Part shown: positions 1 through 12,118 of the stretch, piece by piece
Position numbering within the stretch: the stretch's first letter is position 1
Layout of the letters: each line of letters begins with the position of its first letter
Assembly (NCBI GenBank): GCA_009760855.2
Contig: WPIO01000055.1
Coordinates: forward strand, 124,001-188,000
Direction of reading: 5' to 3'
DNA: 64,000 nt
Source: Cristatella mucedo
Lineage: Eukaryota > Bryozoa > Phylactolaemata > Cristatellidae
Position numbers and translations under genes: made by a program
Notes under the pieces: generated by a model
Seen by the model: only the letters and a program-made list of their open reading frames with translations
Told to the model about the DNA's origin: nothing
The model's database searches: none

Positions 1-310
1 GTTAACCTATACCTCGTACAAACCTCAAATCCTTTGGAGACCGTGCCTTTAGTTCGTGTGCTCCCGAAGCCTGGAACTCACTCCCGACTTGCCTCACGAC
101 ATCCCCTTACTTGACCACATTTAAAAAGAACTCATCAGCATACCTATTTAGGACAGCATTTAGTGGGTCCCTGTGATTCTTCCTTCAAGTGCTTATGTGT
201 GCTGGCACAGTGCATGCTGCCACTAACCACACTTGCATGCTGACCCTGTGCATGTCACCCCTATGTTATTCGTGATGTTTATTGAGCATGCTTGCAGTGT
301 TCCTAATAAA
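1..310 (+). mobile_element. LINE family A fragment, 3' end
   Basis: Shares the [11 protein letters not shown]-encoding stretch and the CATGCTGCCACTAACCAC 3' UTR segment with the longer A copies. Cut by the window start and decayed before the hairpin. Confidence 0.7.
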
Positions 311-499
311 GCTATCAAACTCTCAGCAGATATCAAAGACGAAGCACCTGAATTCCGAGCGAACGGTGAAGGTTGAATAACAGGGTCACCAATTAGCAGA
401 GAAAGTCTCCTAGCCCAGCCGAAGGCTTAGGAGTGTCCTATGAGTAGGAGTACTGTTGAATTGTCGTTAAGTTTGAGGAAATCTCCTGGCCTTTAACTC

Positions 500-990
500 T
501 GAAGAGCCCTCTGGCCTAACTAAGCTGGTGGCATATTCGAGTATTCTATTAGCGTACGAACTAAAGGCACGGTCTCCAAATTATTGGAGTTCATGCGAGG
601 TATAGCTAAACGATTTGATTTGCCAAAGTATGTGGCACGATGCCTAGCCTGGTTAGGGTGTAGTTCTGATAGGTAGACTGGAGCCAGGGAATTAAGGGAA
701 CTAGTGAGTGACAGAACCTTGACTTCGATGTGCTGCTTGACTGGGAGCAACTGCAGGTCCACTAGAAGTGGTACGATGTGACAGCTGTGACGTTCATGAC
801 AGCCAAGCGTAGCTGCCGAGTTTTGCACCAATTGTAAGCGCCTGATTTCACATGAAGTAGGACAGAAGTGCATAGTAGAAGTAGGACAGCGGGTATAGGG
901 TCGAGAGTACTGGTGGTCTTCTTTAATTGAGTGATTATTTTTAGACAATAGTCCTTATGCTTCACTTGCTTATGCTTCGGCTCTTCGGCG
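500..990 (-). mobile_element. LINE family A fragment, minus strand
   Basis: The reverse strand encodes degenerate pieces of the C-terminal RT region ([44 protein letters not shown]). Frames are broken. Confidence 0.65.
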
Positions 991-1484
991 ATACGCAATC
1001 GCGTTTGCTGACGTATGTTCTTGTTTCGTGTGTTTCAGCTACCAAGACCAGCCCTTACGACTAGGTGATCTTCGAGGCAACCGGTTTGGCATTGTATTAA
1101 GGTGTGTGCCGTGTTTTTCTATATACTTTTGGTTGCTCTAAATGGGCTTGTGTGAAGCTAACCATACGTATTGATCTGTTTCTTAATCGATATGCAGGCT
1201 CGGAGCCTGTGCTTGCACGTAACGGTGTAATTGAATTGTTATTACTTTCCTTTCAGTTTTGGGGGTTGGTGTAATCATCAAGCATGACATGAAATTACTC
1301 GGCCTTGTTAGCACTGCCATATTCCGATGTTGTTTATAATGCTATGTAAGTTCGATTGGCTTATTTGTTTATACATGCATTTGTGTAAACGAATAAGCCA
1401 ACCCGTCTGTATGTTTGCGTGTGTGCTTGCACTCGCGTGTTTGGCAGAGCTGCAGGCCCAATCATCTGACTAGGCAGTATTTCA

Positions 1485-2330
1485 GGTAGGTTATTACAGA
1501 GCAAAACAATGAAGGGATCTAAAAGTGAGTGGCGAACCTTGAAACGGATGTGCTACTTAAGTGGGAGCCATTGAAGGTCGGTGAGAAGTGGGCTAATGTA
1601 GCCTCTGCAGCATTCGTGAGAGACAACCTGGCTGCAGTGTTTTGCCCCATAACTAAACCCCTAATTGCCTAAGTTGGAAGACTTGCGAGTAGTGAGGTAC
1701 AGAAGTCGAGAAAGGATGTCACAAATGCATGAACAGTGTAGATTTGTCAACCTTATCTTAGCTAAATAGAGGTGTCAGCCCAGTCAGAACTTGGGTGTTG
1801 CATCCCTGTCTAAGCAGGCCCGAATTTGTGCACTGCTACGTAGCTGAAAGTAGGCAGATTTGACTGTGGGGTTAATGTGGTCCTCGAGTGAAAGATCACT
1901 TTGAAGCAGGACAACCAGATTGTGTGCAGATGCTACATGAGAAGCTGTACGTGGGAGCACATATTTTCAGGGTTGGGTTTTCTATTTGCCGACTGTTACC
2001 AGGTTCGCCCATTACTTGTAAACAGGTTTTATCGGCATTTAATTTTAAGAAATTGTGTTTGCCGTCCAAGTGCAAATATCAGTAATTCAGCCGCAAGGGA
2101 CCAGAAAACTTGACTTGCTAGTTGCTAGGATGGGATCAACGCTTGCTTGCACTTATGTGTCATCTGCGTAGAAATAAAAACCTATATTGTGCTGTTCGAC
2201 GCCATTAGTAAGAGGGCGAGTATAAATTGTGAAAAAATGTAGACCAAGCTCTGAGTCCTGGTCTGTCCTCGTATTTTAGAGGTGATTTTTGATGATTTTT
2301 TCTTTCGATGTTAATGCTCTGTAGTCTCCC
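1485..2330 (-). mobile_element. LINE family A fragment, minus strand
   Basis: Antisense matches to the family A coding region can be followed: bases 1790-1960 correspond to the reverse complement of the [11 protein letters not shown] and SDLSLDDHI region, and 2150-2280 to the YADD region. Heavily mutated. Confidence 0.6.
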
Positions 2331-3229
2331 TCTGAGATAGGACCTAGACCATTGCTGTACTGCTACCGTGCAGATCAGGCAAGATTATTTACAGTTTCGG
2401 GTATTGACTTGGTAGTTGCCATGTTAGTACTCATTAGTGATCATGCTGGAGAAACAAACCTTTCATGACCTTTGGCAGTTTTTGCCTCTCATCTATATCC
2501 ATCACGAGGCTTAGTCTTTCGAGAATAGATTTTCAGGGTAGCTTAGCATGTGATGTGCTAAAATCATGCTTTGCAAGCAAACTTTTGGTGTGCTTTACAA
2601 GTCAGTTTAACGTCGTGGTTTGAAAGGCTGGTGTGCAGCTAAAGACAGTCATTGCCAATACCCCGAAGACGTTTTGGGCAGCTTCAAGGCTCTGCACCAG
2701 GGCTTAGCTGTAAGTTAACCACGTTTTACATGGTTAAAGGTAGGCAGGCAAGTATTTTCAACTTACAAAGCCAGTTCTTGCATGCTCGAGGAAGCCAACC
2801 GTGGACAGAAAATGAGAATACTCTGGTGTTTTGTGGCATCTTCTTGGTTTCCGCGTTATGAATCTCTAAATTGACAATTGATGAAATGGAATAACTGCAC
2901 TCCACTCTAATTAAGCGAAAACCGACCAGAAATCAGCAGGGATGAAGTTCAAATTTTAAGTGAATCTACCAAAAATTCACAGGAAATCAGCTGCCACCCA
3001 GGCCAAAATCCGATTTCAAGAGCTCCGAAGTCAATTGCAGTGGATTGCAAGCAAATTCGCGTGTGCACAACGGCGTAAAATTTGTAAGTACGCAAGATCG
3101 ATAGTGAATTTTAATATGCAATCCAAATAGGAGCTTTACAAAGCCGATTTCCTGTCATTTAGCTATAGGTTCGAGTGGATTGGATAGCGTCTTTGTAGCC
3201 CAATTGCAATGAATGCATGAGCTCAACGA
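2331..3229. other. Unassigned intergenic or PUS7-intronic DNA
   Basis: No gene, hairpin or repeat family could be supported. The only reading frame (2652-2861) shows no recognisable protein. Confidence 0.5.
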
Positions 3230-3490
3230 CATCTACTCTCCGACTGCCGACTATGGCACATCTCAGCGGTCCTGAACTGCTACTTCTATGCTACACACTA
3301 CCTCAACTGCTCTCCTAACTCTGCTATGCTTCCCACTTTCTCTTTGTTGCGTGAGACGAAGTCTGTTGGCTACCGAATGCGTGCCGAAAGCCGCTTAGGC
3401 TGTGAGTGCGCTATACAAAACTCTCCTGTGTAACACCTACATGGTCTTTATGACTTTGTGGAGTTACTGACGGAGATACATTAATGGCAT
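3230..3490 (+). mobile_element. LINE family B 3' fragment
   Basis: Contains the family B 3' signature: CTCAACTGCTCTCCTAACTC, TTGTTGCGTGAGACGAAGTC, GAGTGCGCTATACAAAACTC and the end GGAGTTACTGACGGAGATAC. It ends at the ACATT-type tail near 3485. Confidence 0.7.
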
Positions 3491-3569
3491 GAAATTTGGT
3501 GGGTACATTGTAACGACAATGTGCTACCATTTTCGCTCAAAATCCCAGCTTGGTGTTACCGATTCCTTA

Positions 3570-3719
3570 TCGATTTTCACCTAATTAAAGTGGGTTGCTG
3601 TAAATCCTTGCACCAGTTCACTGTGGTATGGGTGTAACAAATGGTCGATTTTCACCTAATTAAAGTGGGTTGCTGTAAATCCTTGCACCAGTTCACTGTG
3701 GTATGGGTGTAACAAATGG
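3570..3719. repeat. Perfect 75-bp tandem duplication
   Basis: Two adjacent identical 75-bp units (3570-3644 and 3645-3719), each starting TCGATTTTCACCTAATT and ending GGTGTAACAAATGG. The absence of differences in otherwise degraded sequence points to a recent event or an assembly artefact. Confidence 0.9.
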
Positions 3720-4159
3720 TTCTCGTTGCTATTTGCACATTTTAGGGTCCTTAACTGCCTTGCTCTTTGTATTGCTGAATTCCGATGGAAATCGTTGATG
3801 CAAGCTATCTTCAACCTTACTTGGTGCTAATGTAACGTTACAGACAAGGTAACTGAAGATCCTGCGAACGACACTATTGCCTTGTTAGTCTTCTAGTCTG
3901 CCAAGGCAATAGTGCTATTCGTGTAAACAAAGTGACCAGAGGCTGTGTACCATGCGACTAAGCCCCGAAAGAAGTTGCATCTGGTGAGGCAAACCTTGGA
4001 TTACCGATGGGCTCCTCTCAAATCTTGGTTTACCGATCTAATGCTGTGAGATCCTTGGACATATCTGGCACAAAATACCACCCCGAAAGGTTAGAGTGCA
4101 TTAGAGAATGCGCGTGTGTTTATTTACTAACTAAAATAATAAATATATATTCTTAGTCT

Positions 4160-4890
4160 CAGGTCTTACCCCAGCAACTTTCAAAAAGGCCGTGGTTAGG
4201 CCATTGTTAAGAAGGTAATACTAGATCAGGAGAACTGGGAGATACTTCTGCCCAGTCTCCCAACTACCGGTCATATTAAAGACACTGGAACGAGTTGTGG
4301 CAGACTAGCTGAACTCTTATTTGTGATCTTTAAACCTAGAAAGTAAGGTTCAGTCAGGTTTTAGAGCTAATCACTCCGGCGAGTCTGCATTGCTGTGTAT
4401 AGTATAATGACTTTCTCAGGGATGCAGACTATATATAATCTCTGTGCTTGTTTTGCTATGTATAGTCTCTGTGCTTGTTTGGTACTATGTATCACCAAGT
4501 CCTCCTAGTGCCTCTCATCTCGCGTTGGCATTACTGGCACTGCACTGCAATGGTTTAGGTCCTGTCTGAGTGGGAGACTCCAGAGCATTGATCTCGGCAA
4601 GCAACGATCATCCAAGTAGCCTCTAAATTATGGAATACCCCAGGGCTCAGTACTTGGTCGTCTTCTGTTCACATTTATATTTGCCCTCAGCTGATATAAT
4701 CGCCAAGCACAATCTAGGCTTTAATTTGTATGCAGATGACACTCAACTGTATTGTATCAACATTAATCGTATCAGCATTAAACTGCAAGTCGTACAGTCA
4801 GGTCAGACTCGAACAATTGACCTCCAAGACTCTCGAAAAACCTCAAGGCAGCTACTATTGGCTGAATTCTCTGCATCCTAGACCCAAGAC
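4160..4890 (+). mobile_element. LINE family A fragment, RT region
   Basis: Degenerate plus-strand matches to family A. Bases 4520-4760 correspond to the LQGVDVNGQRS, QGSVLG and YADDTQLY region (the peptide [10 protein letters not shown] survives at about 4720-4755). Frames are broken. Confidence 0.65.
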
Positions 4891-5184
4891 AGCCAACGTG
4901 TTTGAACGGAGACATATAGTTTTGGGCTGAGTGTGCCTTTGCCTTTCATTTAGACATTGCATATAACACCCTGAAGGAGCTGCAGCTCATGAAGTAGGCC
5001 ACTTGAAAGGGTGCACAAGCAGTATTTTCATGTTTGCGTTTGCGCATCGCCATACCTGTTAATTAAAAAGGGAGAGTGTGTACGCAGTAATTTAAATTTG
5101 GCATTAATAAGTCATTAGCAAAGTGAGCAATCTGTCCAAAGATTTTTAACATGCAGATATTCTACCAGCTCACTAGTTTAAAAA

Positions 5185-5305
5185 ACTGGCTAATTTAACA
5201 GCCTCTTTTATATAGAGACAAGAGAGCTCTTGCGGCTCTCACCACTGCATGCAGTGGCAACAAAGGGCTGCCTGCCGGTGGATCGGTAATCTACCGCATC
5301 GTATT
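5185..5305 (-). repeat. tRNA-derived SINE, degraded, minus strand
   Basis: Matches the reverse complement of the SINE body (AACAGCCTCTTTTATATAG, then a GGCTCTCACCACTG segment). The B box side is decayed. Ends about 95 bp before the first PUS7 exon. Confidence 0.55.
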
Positions 5306-5397
5306 TCAAAGTGTTCCTTTCAGTAATGTAATGCGTGCCTATAGTTTTTCCCGAATTGTTTGCTTTTATCGCATGCCTCTCGTCCATTCTCGCCTAG

Positions 5398-5990
5398 GCA
5401 AGTGACGGCGAGCAAAGCCGCCGTGGCCCGAGCCATGGACTGCCTGAAGTGCACCGGCTTCGTCAACTACTACGGCATGCAGCGCTTCGGCACGGGCTCC
5501 GTGGCCACGCACGAAGTCGGCAAGAAGCTGTTGCGAGGCGACTACTCCGGCGCCGTCGACCTCGTCCTCGGGGAGCGAGCCGGCGACCGGCCCGCCGTCG
5601 CGGCTGCGCGGCGAATCTGGAGCACGACGGGCGACGGGCGGGCCACGCTGGCGGCGCTCCCACGCAGCAGCCCGCTCGAGCGGCGCCTGGCCGAGGGGCT
5701 GGTGCGGCACCGGTGCAGCGGCCGCGCCGCTGCCGCCGGATCCGCTGCTAGCGAGGGCGCGCAGCAGCAACAGCTGGAGCAGGATCGCTGGCGTCGGGCG
5801 CTGGAGTGCCTGCCTCGAGGCACTCGGCTCATGTACGCTCACAGCTATCAGAGCTACGTGTGGAACCGCATCGCCTCGAGGCGCATCCGCGAGCGCGGTC
5901 TCAAGCCGGCAATCGGGGACCTCGTCGTGAAAAGGAAGGGCTCAGCTCGCTCATCCGAGCAGCAGCAGCTGCTGCAGCAGCAGCAGCTTG
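5398..5990 (+). CDS. PUS7: PUS7-like exon with QRFG and HSYQSYVWN motifs
   Basis: The acceptor is the AG at 5396-5397 and the donor gtaag starts at 5991. The exon enters on the third base of a codon and leaves after the first base of one. It encodes the [21 protein letters not shown] block and the [19 protein letters not shown] block of the TruD catalytic domain. The GC content and CAG-type codons rise sharply relative to the flanking introns. The open frame continues upstream to 5360 without an ATG, so the true exon start is the acceptor. Confidence 0.92.
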
Positions 5991-8900
5991 GTAAGCCTGC
6001 GCGTAGCCGTCGCAAGGCCAGATCCTCTGTAGCAAGCGCGGCTTAGTGTTGGACCCTCCGCTGTCTATGCTTGTGGGGGGGTAGGGGTGGCAGTAGGGGG
6101 GCCTCGATTGCTCGGGTCCTTTATTAGACCCTCGTCGTCCTAGGGTGTTCGCTCAGGGTTTATGTGCTCGCACCACACGACCTAGGTCGTGGATTCGATT
6201 CTTGCAGCAGGCAATCCTCTATTGCTCACTTCGACCTTTTGGTCATTGCGATTAAGGCTCTTTTGCTGCCATATAAATGATTTTGTTAAATCGCCTTAGC
6301 TTTCACTCGGCTTTCGATTAGAGCGCTGGTATTCGTCCAAAGCTAGTTTTGGTCGATTTCCAGAACATACTGAACATCTTGATCGTTCAGGGGCCACTGT
6401 AAGAGATGGCAGCACATACTCACACTGTCAAGACTGCTATCGGTAGGGGTCTGGAATACACTATTCTTACTACATTTGGCTGGCTTTTTGTAATTCGATG
6501 GAGGTCTAGGTTGAGTCAAGCTTTTTCTTAGGCCCTATACAAATTCATTAGATGTGTGTGTGTGTGTGTGTGTATAATTTGTAAAGCTTCCTGAGAGAAC
6601 TTGATCTCTATATGGTCACTTCACATGTATGTTGGGCTCGAGCCTGCGACTGTAGTGGTTACGATCTTGTCTTCTTGTAGAATTCTAAGCACCAATGTCA
6701 GCCAGGCTCCTCCCTAGGCCACCTGCGGCTGCAAAAACAATCTGACCTTATCTGAGAGTGATAGCCTCGTTTACGTAGCAGCAGTAGAACAGTGCCACCT
6801 ATCACCACCACCACCACCCCCCCCCACTTGCTCCGAGTAATTATGTTATATCGCCTTGTGTACGACTCGAATGCTATGAACTGGTAAGGAAAGTGCAAGC
6901 ACTGAAATACTGAAATAGGATCCCGAAGTCTTACATAGTTTTCGAATTTCGTGTTTTCTACCTCGTCATGGCCTTGTCAATTTTTGTCGAAGCTGTTTAG
7001 GTGTCGTCTTCTTTGTGCCATGTGTCTTTATTTGCGCCAACTTTTTGTCATTGCAGAGTTGTGCTGGCGTCAATAATAAAAATATACTTGAATAAAGCGC
7101 CCTCAGAGAACTCGATCTCTTTCTAGTAGCTTTACATTTAGTTTTCTTTATCGAACCGTCAAAATTAGTAGCTTCTCAGATTATCGCTGACACTCTTTTC
7201 GACTGCAGAGCTCGCGAACAATGTGCACCCCAGTCCCAATCGAGGTGCATGCTCTAATCTGTTTGTCGAATATAAATGTGCATGAAGCACGAAGACGATG
7301 AGCAGAGTGCAGTTGCATCAGCCACGGCCACATGTTACGTGTTTCTTACTGGTGTCGTGTGCTAGTCCTGTTCTGTTTGCTTTATATTAAATTGGGCAGT
7401 CTGTGAGACACAGTCAACAAAGTTCAGATCTCTTAACTCGCCATACGTTCACCTGCAGACATTAGGATGTGGTGAGCAATTATGCCCTTACGAAGATAGC
7501 CGGAAATACACTGTGATAGTAACTATAACAACTACAAACTATGAAATGGTGGTGCTTGCAGCACCAGGAAGCGAGCGTGGGAAACTCGGGCTTCGAAACG
7601 AGGTTACGCAACTACTGTGATCGCTCAGCCAGTCTTCGTTAGGTATAAACCCTCGTTCCACTTTCCAGGATGGTGTCAGCGTTACACTTTGACTCACCAC
7701 GCTTTGGTCGTAAGCTAGTTGGTTTTCATAGGTAATCGACTGCTCAGCTAGCCAAGCTTGGCTAGCTGCGCCTCCTACATGCCCACTTATGTGCATGCCG
7801 TTACCGAAGGTGAGAATATGGGACGAGTGGCCTGCTGTGAGACTTCAGCCCTAATGGATGCAAAGATAATTGTTGACAGATAATGCCAGTAGCTTGCTAC
7901 GTTGCTGTTAACACCACACACCGTTATAAGTGGGTCATGCTTGCTGAACGGCTGCTGAGCCAGTGTCGGCTGAGCTAAGCCCTCTTCGGGCACTCCCTCC
8001 GGTAGCAAAGTCCCCGTGTGTCGTCTGTGCCTGCTTTGCTAACTTTCCTGCTTTCCTTGGCTCGTTAGACGACCACGGAAGCGGCAAGTGGAATGTGGAG
8101 CTACTCGAGCGAGGCGACCAGCTCGGCGAGTACAGTATCTACGACGTGTGCCTGCCTCTACCCGGATACGACATCGTCTACCCGCATAAGGAAGGTGAGC
8201 TGATCTCTGCTAGCCAGCTCACCCCTCACGTCCAGGCCACTGTCAACTCACCTAGTGCCTTTTCATACCGACACTGCCTAGAGATTCCTGCTTTTTAGTT
8301 AGATGCTTCGGGTTTGTGATGGTCATGTGGATGTGAGCACAATTAATCGTGTGTGTGCGAGTATGATTGATGTCCATGGAATAGGATATCACTTTTATGC
8401 TGACGATACTTAGCCGTGTTTGTCATTCAAACTGTCAGAACTTGCTGCAGCAACTGATAACCTGAATGCTTGCCTTGCCGACATTCGATCCGGGATGTCG
8501 GAAAATTTCCTGAAACTAAACGACGATAAAACCGAACTGCTGCTCATAGGACACCCTAGGCGTGTGGCTGGATTAGAAGGCTTTGCTGTTCTAGTAGGTG
8601 ATGCTGTTTTGCGACCATCATCACACGCTCGAAATTTAGTTGTCGTTTTCGACAGCTGTCTAAAATTTTAAAAGCTTCATTCAGATGACTGCTTCTACAG
8701 CTAGCCATCACGTCTGATCCCTATCTAAGATTAGGAGCTGTCTTTCACGACGGCTTGTAAAAATATTTAGCCCAGCTCCTTATTTCTGTCTCGGCTTGAT
8801 TATTGAAATATGAATATGGCTGCAAGGCTAGTTTGCAAATCCCAGAGGTTTGACCACGTGTCTCCTTTGCTAAAAGAGCTAGGGTGGCTGCCGGTTGATC

Positions 8901-11900
8901 AACAGATGCAGAGCAAAGTTCTTATGCTAACCCACAAGGCCCGTCACGGCTTGGCTCCTTCATGCCTAGCTGAACTGCTGCACCAGTTCCAGCCTTTTCG
9001 TGCCCTCAGGCCCTCTATGGACTAGAAATTAGCTGTTCCAGCCCTCTGCTTAAAGATCGTTTGTAACAGAAGCTTTAGCTCTGCATGTCGTAGACTGTGG
9101 AACTCGCTTACACGATTCTTACGTAAGGACAGCTACTCTCCTGCTGCCGACTATGGCACATCCTACATCTCTATTCGGCACCTCTTAGCCCGGATATTGC
9201 CATCGGTGGTTTCGAGTGCTGTTGAAAAGTCAAGGCATGCTGGTCCGTCCTGTTATCTATTCCATTCGATTTATTCTTCGCCCCAGTGAACTTGTCCACA
9301 TTTGTTCTTTTGTGCTTTGCGTGCTCACCTCTGTATTATATATGTGACCCTGGTGTGTCGTCTTCTGTGCATGCTGGCATACTTGTTTTCTTTCTCCAGC
9401 TACGCATGATAGTTGATAATGTGCCTTTGACAATGTGACTATCGATTCTCTTGCAACAAGTTCAAAGCACTATAATAGAGATATAGTTCTCTTATGGCCT
9501 TAACCAAACGGTCTATCGTGGTTGTTATTTTTTTTGTGTCGCTGTGACTGGGACTGGCGTTAGTAACACTAAGAAGTAGATGTTGCTACTGCATTTGCTA
9601 ATCACTTTTCTAACTAGCTACACGATTCTCAAGTTTAGACTATGGTTACTCCATGACCAGTGCTAACTGCCCATGCCATCTGCCCTAGACACTCAGTCCT
9701 TCATCTAGATGTTTAAATCTAAGAACTCTAGCCAGTTGGTAATTTTTATAACAGGACTATGGTGGCACCCCTTCACTAGTGTCTCTTGTAAACGTTACAA
9801 CAGCTACATTGCACTACCTCTTTTCTATGTGCACTAGCTCTTCATCAAGTTGCACATCCTCCTCAAGTCTTCATAATCTTGCTCCGGTCTACTTGCTCGA
9901 AATATCTAATTATCTAGCTTCTCTTTTTATCTATTCAAATCGAGTTGTTTTGCATTACTCATAATCAACCACAGCTCCTTTGGAGACCGTGCCGTAAGTT
10001 TCTATGCACCTTTCTAGCCGTCCTGAGCTACTACTTCCATCTTAACCTCTACCTCAACTGCTCTCCTGACTCAGCTATGCTTACCACTTTCTCTTTGTTG
10101 TGTGAGACGAAGTCTGTCGGCCACCGAATTCGTAATGAAAGCTGCTTAGGCTGTGAGTGCGCTATACCAAACTCACCAGCGTAACACCCACGTGGTCTTT
10201 GTGGAGTTACAGAGATACACTACATTACATTATTATCGTACCACCTGCCTTTCGGAATCCAACAGTCTACAAATACCCCGTACAAACCTCAAATCCTTTG
10301 GAGACCGTGCATTTAGTTCGTATGCTCCCAAAGCCTGTAACTCCCTCCCGACCTGCGTCAGAACATCCCCTGACCTGACCACATTTAAAAAGAATTTAAA
10401 AACACCAATTTAGGACAGCATTTGGTGGGTCCCTGTGATTCGTCCTTGATGTGCTTGTGTGTGCTGACACTGTGCATGGTGCCACTAACCACATTTGCAT
10501 GCTGACCCTGTGCATGTCACCCCTAACCATATTATTCATTTTGTTTGTTTATCAAGCATGATATTACTCACCATTCAATTGCATTTCCCTTTGCAGCAAA
10601 TGTAAAGAGCCCAGAGAGAGATTGAGTTCTCTGAGGGCGCTTTGTCAAGTGCATTATTATTATTATTATTATTGTTATTATTATTGCAAGCACCCAGTGC
10701 TGCATTTGCATGCATCAGACGGCTCTGCGGTGGCTTCATCGGTGCAGCTTCTGCCTAACCGCAAGCCAGTCAGCTGATGTATGCGCCTCAGCTGACTGGC
10801 AGGGCAGCATCCATAACAACCAGGCTCGAGCAGCAGAGCCCTTTCAGTTGCTCAGGGTGTAACTGAGAGCGTGGGCCAGTGGGGGGACCTATGACCAATG
10901 ACCCTGCAAGATCAAATTGTATTTTGATGGCGGTCTGTGTGTGATCACTGATTTTGTTGACGTTTTGTAGTCAAAGGCTGGTATGAAGAGATTCTCAAAG
11001 AGGACGACCTGACGTTTGACAGCTTCCGTAGTAAATCGAAGTACGCAGCCCGCTATCGTTTATCGACTGCATGATTGCAATTGTGCTTTTGTGTGCACTG
11101 CTCTGCATGTGTTCCTTTATCGAAAGGAGTGCCCTGGCTTTGACTGGCCTCGGCTCGCCGATGCTGTTTGCAGGGATTACTCTTTGCCGGGGTCGTACAG
11201 AATGCTGATAGTGAAGCCAATCGACCTGACCTGGCAGCTTCGCCGGTACGACGATCCAAACGAGCCTTTGATCGAAAGCGACCTCGACCGGCTTGCTGGC
11301 AGGCGGCTCGTGGTTCAGGGTGAGAATTGCCACCCAATTGCCCTACATCTGCTGGAGCTGACCCTCAAGACTTTGTTGACCTTGCTTGTGCCACTGTGCC
11401 GCTGCTAGTCCTCTGTTAGAAGTCGAGCACCTCTCTTGTGCCACTGGCTGCGCAAGGGCTGACTGGCAGCTTTTGAAAACTTTGCTGCTGCCACCGTGTC
11501 ATTCCACCACGGCACCTGAGCGTGGCTGAGAACCAGGTAGAGCCAGCAAAGGTCAAACTAATTGTGCTGCTGCTTCTTGTATAGAACAGAGCTCTCAAGC
11601 AAGCATCCGTTTACCGAAGCTCCAGAACTGCAACTTGCATCTTCTGTCATGTTGTTCATCAAGTCGCTGGGCATTTTGTTTATATATTCCTCGCAGTGGC
11701 AGTTAAAGCAACCTCGACCTCATTGGGCCAACTCCTCTGAGCAGATGCTATAGCAGACACCGATTGTCGTTCTGTGTTTTTTCAACGTTGGCTGCCTCTG
11801 CAGAAGACTGACCTTCTGCTTAAACCGATGAGCAGTTAGTGCCGAAACCCCTATCCGACTCCCAAGGCTCGATCCCCATCCTCGAGATATGCCCTTCATT

Positions 11901-12030
11901 TGTTCACCGACACCGGCTGCTGAAGGAAGGTGCTGCTTGTTTGCCACACGAGAGCCTTCCCTCGCTGTTTGCTTGGCTGCCTCAAGAGTCATTGTATTCC
12001 TGCCGTTCCATCCTGAGAGCACGGTGTTTG

Positions 12031-12118
<88 letters not shown>

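Noticed and set aside
5360-5397. PUS7 exon extended upstream to 5360
   Set aside because: An in-frame extension exists but has no ATG. The AG at 5396-5397 is a good acceptor, and homology starts after it.
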